Source: Ectobius pallidus
Taxonomy: Eukaryota; Arthropoda; Insecta; Blattodea; Ectobiidae
Assembly (NCBI GenBank): GCA_964059195.1
Contig: CAXKWD010000006.1
Location: 178,558,825-178,622,824 of the forward strand
Length of the DNA: 64,000 bases
Direction: 5' to 3'
In this document: one piece after another, positions 49,301-62,493 of the stretch
Numbering within the stretch: the stretch's first letter is position 1
How the letters are laid out: each line of letters starts with the position of its first letter
Notes under the pieces: generated by a model
Database searches by the model: none
Seen by the model: the letters and a program-made list of their open reading frames with translations, nothing else
Told to the model about the DNA's origin: nothing
Position numbers and translations under genes: made by a program

Positions 49301-52300
49301 ACAGGTTGTAATAAAACAAAATGAAGCAATTTGTATACAGTAGAGCATGTCAATAAGTTAAAATCAATCAGAAATAAAAACACTTGTTGCTCCACTTACA
49401 TAATATTAGGCAGGACCGGTTTCAAGGAAGATCAGCTTCCTTATCTTCAGCTGGATGTCGACTGGTGTGGTGCTGGGAGATCCAAGTCTGTAGTTGGCGC
49501 TGTGCTGCCATCTGTCTTCCCCAGGATCAGACTAAAAATCTCGTCGGCCGACGAGATTTTTAGTCTGATCCTGGGGAAGACAGATGGCAGCACAGCGCCA
49601 ACTACAGACTTGGATCTCCCAGCACCACACCAGTCGACATCCAGCTGAAGATAAGGAAGCTGATCTTCCTTGAAACCGGTCCTGCCTAATATTATGTAAG
49701 TGGAGCAACAAGTGTTTTTATTTCTGATTGATTTTAACTTACAGGTTGTAAGTCGCCACTGGGTTGATATCTTACATTGAAAACTGTGATGGGCTTTACC
49801 AATTTACTTTCTTACTATGTCTTCCAATAATATATCTTTACGTGATCTGCTCTAACTTCTAGTAACTATCGTAACAGTGACCTAGTTACTCAGTGAAGCA
49901 AATCCACCTGTCACCACATACCAAAGTACGGCACGCGCACTTGACATTCCACAGCTACTATTAATGCACCACATCTACAGGGTGTTCTCGAACTTCTTCA
50001 TTATAATTTAACTATTATAAAAAAACTCTCTTTTATTGGTAGAACATTTGATATAGGGCGCCATCTACCAATTCCTCTTCTAATTCTCATCCTAATTACC
50101 AATATTAATTTCTCTCTTGACTATATGTTTTTTTTTTTTCTAAGTCCCACCACAAAATATTTATTGCATATACAAGGCTATATATACAAGTACCACGGCG
50201 TAGCCTTTAAACAGTGGAGAAGGGCAGGATTCTTTCTATTTAAAGGAAGTTAGTATTTTTAATTCACCCTCTAAATAACAAACCACGTTAACTATGATTT
50301 TTCAACAATTAACAATAATATTTTATTTAACAAAAATCAGATTATTCAGTAACAATTTTACAACTTCCCTTTTTAAATTACCCTCATCTCAAGTTTATAC
50401 ACACAACATATTTATTTCAATTATAACTATTTCTATACCATTATTATCTCAAATCAACATTTATCAGATGTAACCCTAAAATAAATTTCTGACTCTTAAT
50501 AAGGTTTTAATTCCAATATTATACTGTTTTCTTACTTTCCCCATTAACTAACATAATTTCTGAATTTATTTTTCAGGTCACTTTTGAATTCTACAATCAA
50601 ATACTTCTTTCATCAACTTCAAAAAAAATCCAAAACCATCAAAACTCTGACAACAAGGAAATTGTATCAAACTCTACCCTGTACATACTCCTCTTAATAA
50701 ATGTTCATCTTACAATACATTTTATTTTCCTTTATTTCACTACACTAACATGTCCTTGTCTGTCCCGTCAGAGAAGAAGAAGTTTTTAAAGATAGATAGG
50801 AAAGACAGTGTTATGAAGAAAGAAACGGAAGTTTAGGCCTACACCCACAGAGTGACTGTGGCGATAGACCACCGATACAGGGGTGTCGTCTAGATCTTGA
50901 GTTACAAACAATCTGACTCCTCCTCTGTAACCGGGGAAATAATAACGGGCCGCAAACAAAAATACAATTTTGAAAATCGATGTCAGAGGTCCCTGACACT
51001 CTCTCCTAGAGGCACGTGGGCCGTTGTTCGCCTCCAACACCGACGCCTTTCACAATTTCTCCTAAATTTCTTTCTTTATATATATTTCACTAATATAGGC
51101 CTTGCCTACTACTAGATTTTATTCTTTTAATTTTTCTTTCTCAACATTCACATTACCTTGTAGTAGTTATTTTATTCGAAATCTTAGGAGCTCCTGTCAC
51201 CCAAGAATCCATCTACTAACAATCCTTCTTACTTACTCTATGTATTCATCATCACTTCTACAAGAATTATTAACTTCTTTTCTTTCTTTCTTTTTCTTCT
51301 CTTTTAACCTTTCCTTTATAGCAAAAACTTCCCGTTTAATGCTTCAAATCTTCTTCTAACTTTTATTCACTATCCCCTTTTTTTAACCATTTTTCACTTT
51401 ACAAAAATTTACTTTTAATTCATCTAACTTCAATTTAGAATTGTATTTTCCTAAGCCCCTAGGCTTCTAGACTTTCTTCTACTTTTTCCAAGTTCACTAC
51501 TCTACCCAATTTTTCTTCAACTACTTTAACTCTTTTCTCTGTTAGGTTACAATCTTAACCCCAATCAATTTACTTTCACTTCTATATTTAGATGCAATGG
51601 TCCTATATGATCTCTAACAATAGGAGTACAACACTTTCTCAGTCTCCCTTATTCTAACGCTTTGATAAGGCGCAAAGCACCGCACACATAAATTAATTAA
51701 TAGCCATTTTTAACTTTACATTAGATATTACAATAAATTTGGAAGTATGACACTTATTCTATCTCCCAGTCCTTTACTTAAGATAAGGCGCCTAAGCTCG
51801 CCGACTATCTTAATTTATGCTACCCTAACATTTCTTTCCATTACAACTTCTCCACGTTACTTAGTTTCAATCTGTGTCCATTTATGTTTCTGAATTTCCT
51901 GTGAATTCCAATATGAAACTACTTGACCCCACCTAAGTAACTTATCTTTATTTACTCCCTCTCTACTTCTTTCTTATTATCCTCTTCTAACCTAACTCTG
52001 AACTTGAACTACAGAACAGATCATCGTTACTTTCACGACCAACCAACTACTTTTCTTTTTCCTCTACTCTATCTCTTATTGAACTACTTTTGTTCTGTTA
52101 GGAATCTATTGATCACACATTAAGTAGAAACTACAAAAATGTGAATATCAATTTATCTTTTCAAAAACTGACTAAGCGTCTGATAATACTAGTTTTTAGT
52201 ATACTCAACAGGACGTAGACTACTGTTGGTCTTCACTCTTCCCTCCAATGTCCATTTCTTTGTAGGATACCATTCGTCATCCAAGTCTCCCTTAGACTCG

Positions 52301-53303
52301 GCCCATATTCTCCTTCGCAGCGGTTGTCCGTTGTCGGCAGCCACGACATAATCCAGACACGTTTAGACTCATTCCAACCATAGCTATTTCCATATAGCCA
52401 TCCATCGGTGATTCCAATTTTTCTCTTCTCGTCGGCTCGCTGATGCTTATGTTCCACCGACCCATTTCTACTGCCTGGCGGCGTGCATACAGCACCCACC
52501 CGACGGGCTAGGCCCGCCAGACGCGGCGACCTCCCTCTTCGTCGGCTGTCTGTTGCTTACTCTTCTGCTGACTAACTCTTACTCCACTCTCCTCACTACT
52601 CTGTGTCCGTTACTTCTCTCTCAGGGGTCACGGTCGTCTCTCTCCATTTCCGGCGCCCCGCGCCTGCGCACTTTCCTCTTCCTGCAATTCAAATAAAACT
52701 GACACAGTATCGATAGTTCCTAGGATTTCCTTTGTTTATCACTAGTTCCCTCGTGGTCTCGAGCACTGTTTTATACGTAACGTTTTTGCAACGTGACAAA
52801 ACGCCTGGTTGTACTCTGGGATATGTGAGTCAGTTGGAGAATTGAATGTTGTACCGGTATGGACAGCCAAAGATCGTGGTTCAAATCCCGGTTATGGCAT
52901 TGACTTCACCTTTCCTTCTTAGCCAGTGTGAAAGAAGGTTATAAGTTTTACAAGATGGTTACAGAAGTGTTTAGTGATTGTGAAAGGACAGGCCTCTAAT
53001 AAGTTTCTTATCAGCTGATGTTGATTGGTCCAATGTTAAAATAATTGTACAGTTTTACTCTGAATGAATTTCTGCTGCTACAGTTCAAAGGTTCTTTTAA
53101 TTTTCACAATCACTGCAAATAATCCATATTGATTTATTTCATCATACAATACATAAGGGACTCTCGGTTACAAACAATGCTTGGCCGCAGAGCCCCTTTG
53201 TTGAGAAAAAGAAAACTATTGGTATCACTCTCAGAACAAGAACAAACACCAAAAACTATGAAAATACATATAATTGTTTCAACATGTTAATCCTTCCTAC
53301 AAC

Positions 53304-53356
<53 letters not shown>

Positions 53357-53508
53357 ATAATCCATATAGTGGCCAAGTTTTGTGGAAAATTAAATTTAGG
53401 CGCCAGGTTTAGGCGTCAGATTGACTAATCTGTTAATTTTGTTTTAGCCATACTAATTTTAACTTAGATTTGTAAAAGCCAAAAATTTTGAAATTCATGT
53501 GGTGAAAA

Positions 53509-53576
<68 letters not shown>

Positions 53577-56500
53577 ATCTTGTGGAACGTGAAGTGATTT
53601 CCTTCACCGCCAATCACATGTAAGAGCTAACAAAGTGTTGCTAGCAGTAAGACTCTCCGCCGTCTCTGATTGGACTGCGTATCTAAGCAAGGAGAAGGAC
53701 AAATTGTTTGTCATCTGCAAAACACTATAAGGGCCTTCTTGCCCTGTAAAGGGATCATACAAACTCTTTTGTCTTGTCATGAATTTATCTTTCCTTAAAT
53801 TTCTTTCATTATTAAAAAATTTGCTTAATTTACTTTAAAACAGATATTTTGTAGTATAATGGGACACGAACTTACACCCGTAATCTTGTGTTGACAGGAC
53901 TCATGTAACAAGACTTCAAAAGCCTGTCAGAGACGCATACTGTATGTGATGAAGAACGCGGCCACAGCTCACAGCGTAGCACTGCATCTGGAAGACGTGC
54001 GACAAGACCCCAGGATCATCAAGCAATTCCAGGTGATGCACCGTACTTGGTAGAGCTCCCCAAACCCCCAGTGGTGTTCTTGGGAACTAGTTTGTAGATT
54101 TGTTAGCCAAATGACAAGTGTATGCATTGAACACTTAGATACAAACGTACTTAACGTCTAGGTTATAAACGTGCATTATAAATTAGTATAATTTACTGAC
54201 TGTACATCTATCTCTATCTCTATATATATATATAAGAGGCTTTGTCTATAGAGACACATTCCATGACTACAGTGTATTGTTGAAATTGGTCACATCTAGC
54301 TTTGGAAATAAATATACGGGACTTTGACTAATTAGAGAAGGTATTAAAATTTATATTTGAGTAAATGGTTTATCTCAAAATTTTGTAGATTATGTAAAAT
54401 AATCAGTAAATTTAACCTTTTAATCCAAATGTTCGAATTAATCAATATGTTCTTTACAGCTTTTTTTTCCCCGGGTGGCGCACTTTGATCGTGAAATGCA
54501 CCTCGAAACCAGGTTTTGGTTTTTTTTTAATTATCAGTCATTATAATAAAATTGTTTATGCATGATATGGGTAAGGTTCATGAATCTGTGGTTCATTTTA
54601 ATCGTTTCATTTCGAATCTGTATGCATATGGCAGCATAAGATTCGTTTAATTATTTATATTTATTACATAATAATACAATATAATTCATAATAAAATTGT
54701 GTAAGTCATGCAATTTATTTAAAAACGATGTCATTATTATTAAATATGTTTTAATTATTTTCTGTTAAATAAATGATTTAAACACAATATCTAAGAGTTG
54801 AATAAGTAATCATGGGCGAAGCCACGATCACCTGCTAGTATTTTATAATCTTATAATTTCTGTATTTTATACTTTTTTTTTTTTTAAATTCATCTATTGT
54901 GTAAAAGGCATTTTCTATGAGAAAATATTTTATTCTTCATAGCTGCAATTTATTATTTGAATGTAGTTTATATCAGTGAGTCATTGAAAATCTGCTGGTG
55001 CAGTCGGTTTTTTGATATGACTTACCATACTATAAGAAGTCTGCAGTGACTTTAAAGTTGCGTCCACCATTTTGAAAGGTCCTATGGGGGCAGGCCCTCA
55101 GCCAGAGTCAAGTATTCAAGGGGCAAATCAAATTTCAGAGGGGACTGTCAGGTTTAGCATGTATTTTATATGTAACACACCCCAAAACAACAGATAAAAT
55201 AAAACAGACACTGAAATTGTCTACCTTTAAAAGAAGCTTTCTTGACTTGAAGACCTTCCTATCTCGTAACATGGCAATATGGCTGTTAAATTGGGAAAAC
55301 AGGAAACACTCCATATTTATTCAGTGTTTGGATCTGTGACCAATTCCAATTCACTGTCTTTTCTTAGTATTCATTATTTTGAATGCTAAAACTCTAGAGG
55401 GGAGCAGTACCCCCTGTTTGGGGGATAAAAAGTAAACAATTTGAGCTTTTTGGAATTTTCCCATTGGCCTGTACGACGACCACCTGATATCATAGTAATA
55501 TAAGAATTGAGTCAATTTTTGTGACACTTACTTCACTTGAGTTCTCTATTTGGAGACTAGTTTCGGGAAGTTATTCCTCCCATATTCATTCCATTCTGAC
55601 TGCTGCTTGTTGCTGTTGCTGCTTGACTGCTTGACTGCGGGGATCCCCGCCTCCAATGACCTGTTCAATAAATTCATCTTAAAGAAACCAGAGGGCAGTC
55701 AAGTAGCAACAAGCAGCAGTCAAAATGGAATGAATATGGGAGGAAAAATCTCCCGAAACTAGTCTCGAAATAGAGAACTCAAGTGAAGTAAGTGTCACAA
55801 AAATTGACTCAATTCTTATATTACTACCGTATTGGCCCGAATATAAGACGATGTTTTTTCCCTGAAAATGTGCTTTTAAAAACTATACTCGTCTTATATG
55901 CGCAGCCTAAGACTCAACAACTCTCCAATCATGAATGCAGCTGTGCACGTGTGTAGCGGCCGGGGATCCCCACGCAAATGGCGTGCGTCCGATCCAAGGT
56001 CAAAGTCGCGCGGAAATTACCGAATTTTACCGAACTTTATTGTTCCCGAATTCGTGCTTCTCCTTGTACTGCCGTGTACTGCACTGCTTGGCATCTCTAT
56101 TCTCTATGCATAATGCTTTGTTTGACCACCAACATGGCAGACCATGTGGAAAAGAAAGCATCTTCATTGTCTCAATGCGTAAATAAAGACGAGAGAAGAA
56201 GATACGACATGAACTTCTAACTTCTGTTTTATCTTAAGCAAAATGTACTAATAAGCTATTTTATTTATTTTTTCGTAACTACCCTTCAAAAATTCAGGGT
56301 CGTCTTATTTTCGGGCCAATACGGTATATTAGAAAAACTTCACTGTTACTAACTTCCTGTAATAATTAATACCTGATATCATATTTATCTGCCAGATAGA
56401 GAACTTATCTGGAAGTTGGCCAAGAATTGCGTATTATGATCTCCTGGCAAAACAGCTTCCATATAAGCTAGCAGGAGGATGGAGTGGCTGACAAACTTCG

Positions 56501-59500
56501 AACTGCTAGTTAGGGAATCTTGGTGGAAACAAGATGGCAGCATGCCAAAGTTTTCTGGGCAACTGCACAAATTGATTAATGCACTTAAAACGATATGTTC
56601 TTATTTAATTTAATTGTACAAATACAAATCCGAGCTGCTGCACCTAGCGGAGGACTACTGAACTACAACAAACGCACCTATTTTCTCAATGAGCTAAGGA
56701 TCATTTTACAAAATATTTACTGCGTTCTTTCCGATAGAAGTTCAGCGGTGGTATTACAAGGCATCTTCCAGTTAAGCTATCTGGAAGTCACGTATCGGGA
56801 GGAATTGTCGGCAGGTGGTAATACAAGCCCTAAGAGTTATAAGTGTGGCAAATTTCAAGTTCCTGGCTCATCTGGAAGTGAGTGAGTTAGTCACGCAGCT
56901 ATGGAAACATAATTTCAGACCTTTGCTTAATTTGAATGTAAATAGGTTAGAGACCTCGTTGTGGCTATTTGTGTCATTGTAAGCGATCATAATACGTTTC
57001 TTTCGTTTAACTAATAACATCATGCCACTGTTTCACCACACATGTAAATAATTGAACATTATTTTCATATTTCCGTTTGCTCATATGCATCTTATAATGA
57101 AACATCCATATCGGTCCCAATTTCCACTGAGTCAAATGCAATAAAAATGCAGAATGCATAGAGGAGGAAATGTTTGACATTCCAAAGGACTGGAACAACA
57201 GATATTTTAGAAACGTTGTTATTGATGGTTACCATGACAAAACTCAATCTTCCCTATGATCAGTACTGTGTGAGAAATCACCTGAGGGAGACTCAAGGGG
57301 GAAAGTCGAAACGTTGTGTTTTATTTTTTAACATATATCCACTGATTTTGTAATAATTTTAAACACATCTTTTATTGCATCTTAAAATTGTGTACAAAGT
57401 TCAATTACTGTTTTTTATCAAAGAAGTTACAGGCGTGAAGATGTTTCAGTCTTCAGTCCTTGTGAATTTACATAAAGACAAGTGCATGTAGGTGCGATAA
57501 AAATAAAACAATACCGTAAATTATGACGATACACACTTGAAATCCCAAGTATTCTAGTTACAGTTCATATTACTTATACTCATTTGTTTTTTCTCCTAGA
57601 ATGCTATTCCTGAAATTTATGGGAAGACTGACAATCCGGAGGAGGTGGAAAAGCTGGTGGGCGAGAAGTTCAGGCTTCTGGTGGATGTGTTGCAGCGGAA
57701 ATTTAACCCAGAGCCTTTAGACTACAAAGTTCTACAAGCAATGCTCCCTGATTCAATACAACAACTGAGGTAACCTAGCTTACATTCTAACACTACACTG
57801 ATATACTGAGGTGTGCATAACTCAGATTCTCATTGGCCTATCAACTCTCGCACCCCCTCACTCACAAGTCCATTGTAATACTGAGATAAAGTACCAAATA
57901 AAATGTCCTACAATGATACACACTGCATTTGCCAACAAACAATTTTTTTTATGATTTAAAGTTTCAAATGAGATTCGAGTAATATTAGACTTGGTATGAT
58001 TGATTGATTGTTATATTTGCATTCCTATTCAGGGATGAGTATGAGCTGGTGTATCCGTCGCCCACAATTAAGAAGAGAGGTCGCTTCCAGGAAGTGAAGA
58101 ACGTTGTGGATATTTACTGTTCAGTGGTGAACGCCATCATACATGTAAGTAACGTCCTGCTTTATGTGATATGCAGAAAATAAGTTATTTTTGTAATTGA
58201 TCTCCAAGTTAAGCTCCAGATTGATTCATTCAGCAGGGCTTATGGTCTAGTTTGGTAAGCATATGTGAAGGAATATGTGGGTAGTGTTATTTGTCAAAGC
58301 TATCTGTATTGCAACTTCCAAAGCCATATATGAATACTGCAAACAATATTGTTGTCATGGGAATTGAAATTACATTTGATGAATTCAGTGTAATATGAGG
58401 GTGAGTCTGAAAATAAGTTTCCCCTGGCGACTGTGTACAGAGGTATGGATGAAAGACAAAAAATATAATGCGATGTACCTTTATCTTTCCACGTACATTG
58501 ACACATTTGTCATACCATTTTATAACCTTCATAAAGCCCTCCAGAAAAAAACAAATCAGGGCTTTGCGCTCCCAACCAAGAGTTGCAATATGGTCTCACA
58601 TTGACATCCAACAACAGAAGCCAGATTGGAGAAAGCCAGGCCGCTTTTTCCGAATCGCCTCCTTCAATTTCGACAGGGTGTGACAGTAGCAGTCCATCCT
58701 TGGGCGTCCCAGAACACTTTACCTGCAGAGGGCGTTGTTTTGAACTTCTTTCGGAGAGGTGATGACGGATGTTTCCACTCCATAGATGAGGCCTTTGATT
58801 CGGGCGTGAAAAGGTGGACCCACGTTTCATCCCCTGTCACAATCCGAAACAGAAAGTCATTGCCATCACGATGGTGTATGGGTGTCTTTTGCATCCAATC
58901 GATGTCTTATTTCCCCCATTGCTGTTCGATTTCCTGGGGAAAAATAAGAGGGGAAACATTTTTCGACTATCCCGCCGTGTTTTCATAAATTATACAATTT
59001 TGCAAGGAAAGATATCCGGGCTGAAGTGGGGATGTGTGCAAAATTTCATGCAAATTGGTAAAGCATGTAGATTTGTATAGGGAATATACACACACACTTT
59101 CAGTTTTATATGATGTTAGATGTTAATTATTCATTCAACAGTCTTTAAGGAATAGAAAGTAGTTCAAAAGGAATCATTAAAAAAAGATTTTAGATTACCG
59201 CTTCGTAATAAAATTAAGATTTAAGTGTCTTGCATTACATTTTTGTGCTCTTATGCCATCGTATGGCCTGAACTAGTCAAGTGCATCCAGGGACATAGGA
59301 ACAGACAACATCTTTATGTATGTTGACATCCTCATCGAAGAGCAAACTCGGATTACACAGTATTTTAAGAATGAGAATGAATTGTGGAGGTCAGTTTTAT
59401 AATTTAGTGAAGTTCTGTGCGCTCACTTGTGTTTCAGAGTTCACTGTGCTGCGTGTCAGACAAGACGTCGTACACCTATCAGCTGTTCCAAGTTTACCAA

Positions 59501-62364
59501 CAGTATCCTGACAACTTGCTCCGTTCAACCATGGCTAAGATTCGAGGTGATCAGATGGTGTCGCTCAAGAAGAGCTATATGCGTTTAAAACAGAAGACTG
59601 GAAACTATCTGCCGGTTTCTTCTTCACCGTACCAGTTGTCCATCAGGTGAGAAATACTTAAGCACATTGCATCACATACACAAGTACATGCTTTGTCTTA
59701 TTTCTGATCACTTACTGATATTTCAACTGGTGTTTCTGTGTGGATCCTATTAACAAGATTGTATTTAATTGTGAAATTAATTGAAAGTGGCCTTGCTCGA
59801 TTTCCCATAGCAACCGGGGAAAAAAGGTTAGTGCTGAAACCAATTGTTTACCATATCGCTGTTCCAGAAGAACAATGACATGACTGTAATTTTGTGACTA
59901 ATTGAGTTTTAATGCTTAATGATATCACAAAGCCTTAAAGCTTATGGTGGAACAACGACATAATAGTATTTCGTTTCCTGGCTGCTAGAGTGTAGTTGTG
60001 TCGTTGTTGAAATATCAGCAATTTTCACTGTTAGTATTTCAAATAATTATTTTTCTTCTTTTGGGTCTCCTGTAAAATTGCAGTTTTAGCAGTTGCGTCA
60101 TTGTTCTTGTGGAACAGCGAAATAACACTTCAATTCTTTGATCGCTTTGATTTTGTTAACCCCTTTCTGCTTGATTAATTTGTTTATAACTTTATAACAT
60201 GCAGAGATCTCAATTTTTTACTTTCTCGCATATATGTAGTATAGAGAAAGTATTGTGATCGTGACAAAAAATCGAAGTCGAGTTAACACCGGGAGAGCAT
60301 GTTTCATGAAGCCTAGAAACCGAAAAAAGTATTTTTGGAATGACGTCTGTCCGTCTGTCCGTGGACAAGCACAGCGGGTAAACGGTTCATTGTATTTACT
60401 TCATTTTTTGAATTAAGGACTTTTTCGAAATTTTGTCGAACCGCCCAGAAATTTAGCTTTACAACTGAAATATTAAGGAGACTTTTCATGAAAACTTTTT
60501 AAAAAATTTTGATTATTGAAACAATGGCTCTAACGATTTTAATTAAAATTTAAAATTGGAAACTCTTATACATGACTAATAAAATGGGTATATCTGTATT
60601 TCTGCAAAAATAACTTAAGGGGCACTTTACTCGTATCCATTTTCACTTTTTCTAGTTTATATCCATTACAGTAGGCGACACATGAATATCTACCACAGTA
60701 AAGTTGTAGAGAAAATTAAAATGAACATTTTTTGTTTAACACATTTCTTTGTACATTTAATAGATATCAAGATAAAAACGAAATAAGTATGGCTTAAATG
60801 CGAATTTCAGAACATACAAGTCAATTAAAATATGAATGACATTTTGTTGCCCATAGCAACAAGAAAACTATAGGCCTAATGTACTTATTGTTGTAAATGC
60901 AGTCAGTTTAGCTCAGTCGCAGTGAACACACCAAAACCAATTACAGCGAGGTGGTACGGGCTAACAGGGAAGAGGTCCTGAGTTCAAATCAAACCTCGTG
61001 GCCGCGCAAATTGACTTGGGTTTTTCATGGTTTCCTCGTTCGCAAAGGCAAACGCTGGGTTTGTAGGACTTGCTTATTTTCCATAACTCATCACCGCTAT
61101 GTCACTGGATATTATAATTGTTTAAACTGAATATCACACAAGAAGACATCACTAAACAATAGAAACAGATGACACGAATGAGTTGTTACTATAAACCAGC
61201 GTTTCTCAACCTATGGTCCGCGGACCACCAACATATCATAAAGCAAGTGGAAAGTAAAGAAGTAAATTTTTTCACGTATTTCGTTATAATGACCTATAAG
61301 TAATACCCCATATATTAAGAATACAGGCTTTCGTTTAAAAATGGGATGTAAAATTAGGGGTCCATAAAATTTTTTAGAAATTTTATAGGTCCTCGGGTTC
61401 AAAAATGTTGAGAAACGCTGCTATAGACTTATGGTTCACGCAAATATACCAAACACATTCAGTTAAAGCGTGCAATATAACTAAGTAGTAGTAGTAGGAC
61501 CGCCGGCGTGGTCATGTGGTTAGCGTCGCTGATTACAGATCCGTCGGCCCAAGTTCATTCCCTGGTATCTCGGATTTTGCTGAGGTAGGGAGGTCTGGTA
61601 GGGGTGCACTCATCCTCGTGATTCAAATTAAGGAGCTACTTGATAGAGAAGTGCGTCTCCGGTCATGAAAACCATCATTAACGGCCGTGGGTGTCGGCAT
61701 GCTGACCACATGCCCCCCAATCCTGCCATCTGCCTGTGATAGATGACGCAGCGGTCGGGTGGTAGGCCAAGTCCCTCCAGGGATGTAGTGCCACGGAGTT
61801 TAGTTTTAGTTTTAGTAGTAGTAGTGGCAAAATTCAAATATAAGTCGTCCCTTAAGCTCCGTCCATTCGATATTCACATTTGCATGGACTGTGTGATGTA
61901 TTTTGTTTCTGAGCGAAGTAGAGTGACCAACTGTCCTTATATATTGTCGCAAGTGCCTTGTATCCACCTCTACATATAGCTAAATAATGCATAACACTAA
62001 CCAAATAGTTAAGTGCGCGAAGCGGAGGCGGTAGCCGTAGCGAAGCGCCCTTGCATTTTCTAATAATGTACGATACACTGTTTGTAGGTTTCGAAAATGT
62101 GGCATATTATATCTCCCGCAAGGTTTGTCAGCCTGCCACCTCTCGTCTAGCAGTATGATGTCACACCTCCAACGTCCAGTCACGAGTTTCTTCATAATAC
62201 GAGGACCTAAGAATTCGCTAGATCGTGGTATAAAAGAAACTGCATCGGTGAGGGTGGGTTGGGCGGAACCGACTCATCCCAAGGTGCGACTTATATTTGA
62301 ATTTTCCCGTAGTAGTAGTAGTACTAATAATATGCAGTTTTACTGCCATTGATTATTATTATTA

Positions 62365-62400
<36 letters not shown>

Positions 62401-62437
62401 GTTGTTGTTGTTGTTGTTGTTGTTATTGTTATTGTTA

Positions 62438-62493
<56 letters not shown>

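Larger units (their letters stand above)
49354..49741. mobile_element. Perfect 388-bp PLE palindrome without spacer
   Basis: Each 194-base arm is the exact reverse complement of the other about a centre between 49547 and 49548 (CGTCGG|CCGACG). The outer ends read TAAGTTAAAATCAATCAG and its complement. Each arm has a hammerhead with a consensus core. There is no coding sequence. It lies in intron 19. Confidence 0.92.
55505..55823. mobile_element. PLE foldback with coding remnant and two hammerhead-like folds
   Basis: Arms 55505-55625 and about 55690-55823 are inverted (TTGAGTCAATTTTTGTGACA and TGTCACAAAAATTGACTCAA). Between them NDLFNKFILKKPEG is the C-terminal DNLIxKFIxPPEG block. The unit sits 4 bases from the MITE at 55827. 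Confidence 0.8.

Noticed and set aside
52292..52495. Zinc-finger-associated (ZAD-like) N-terminus suggested by a CRGC motif on the minus strand
   Set aside because: Only one Cys pair is visible, with no partner Cys pair or downstream fingers.
55898..56220. Three overlapping ORFs that also occur at 38799-39054
   Set aside because: They lie inside the two MITE copies; frame overlap and lack of domains argue against coding.
58626..58988. Plus-strand 120-codon ORF as a gene
   Set aside because: It is antisense to the mariner transposase remnant read on the minus strand (TGDETW block).
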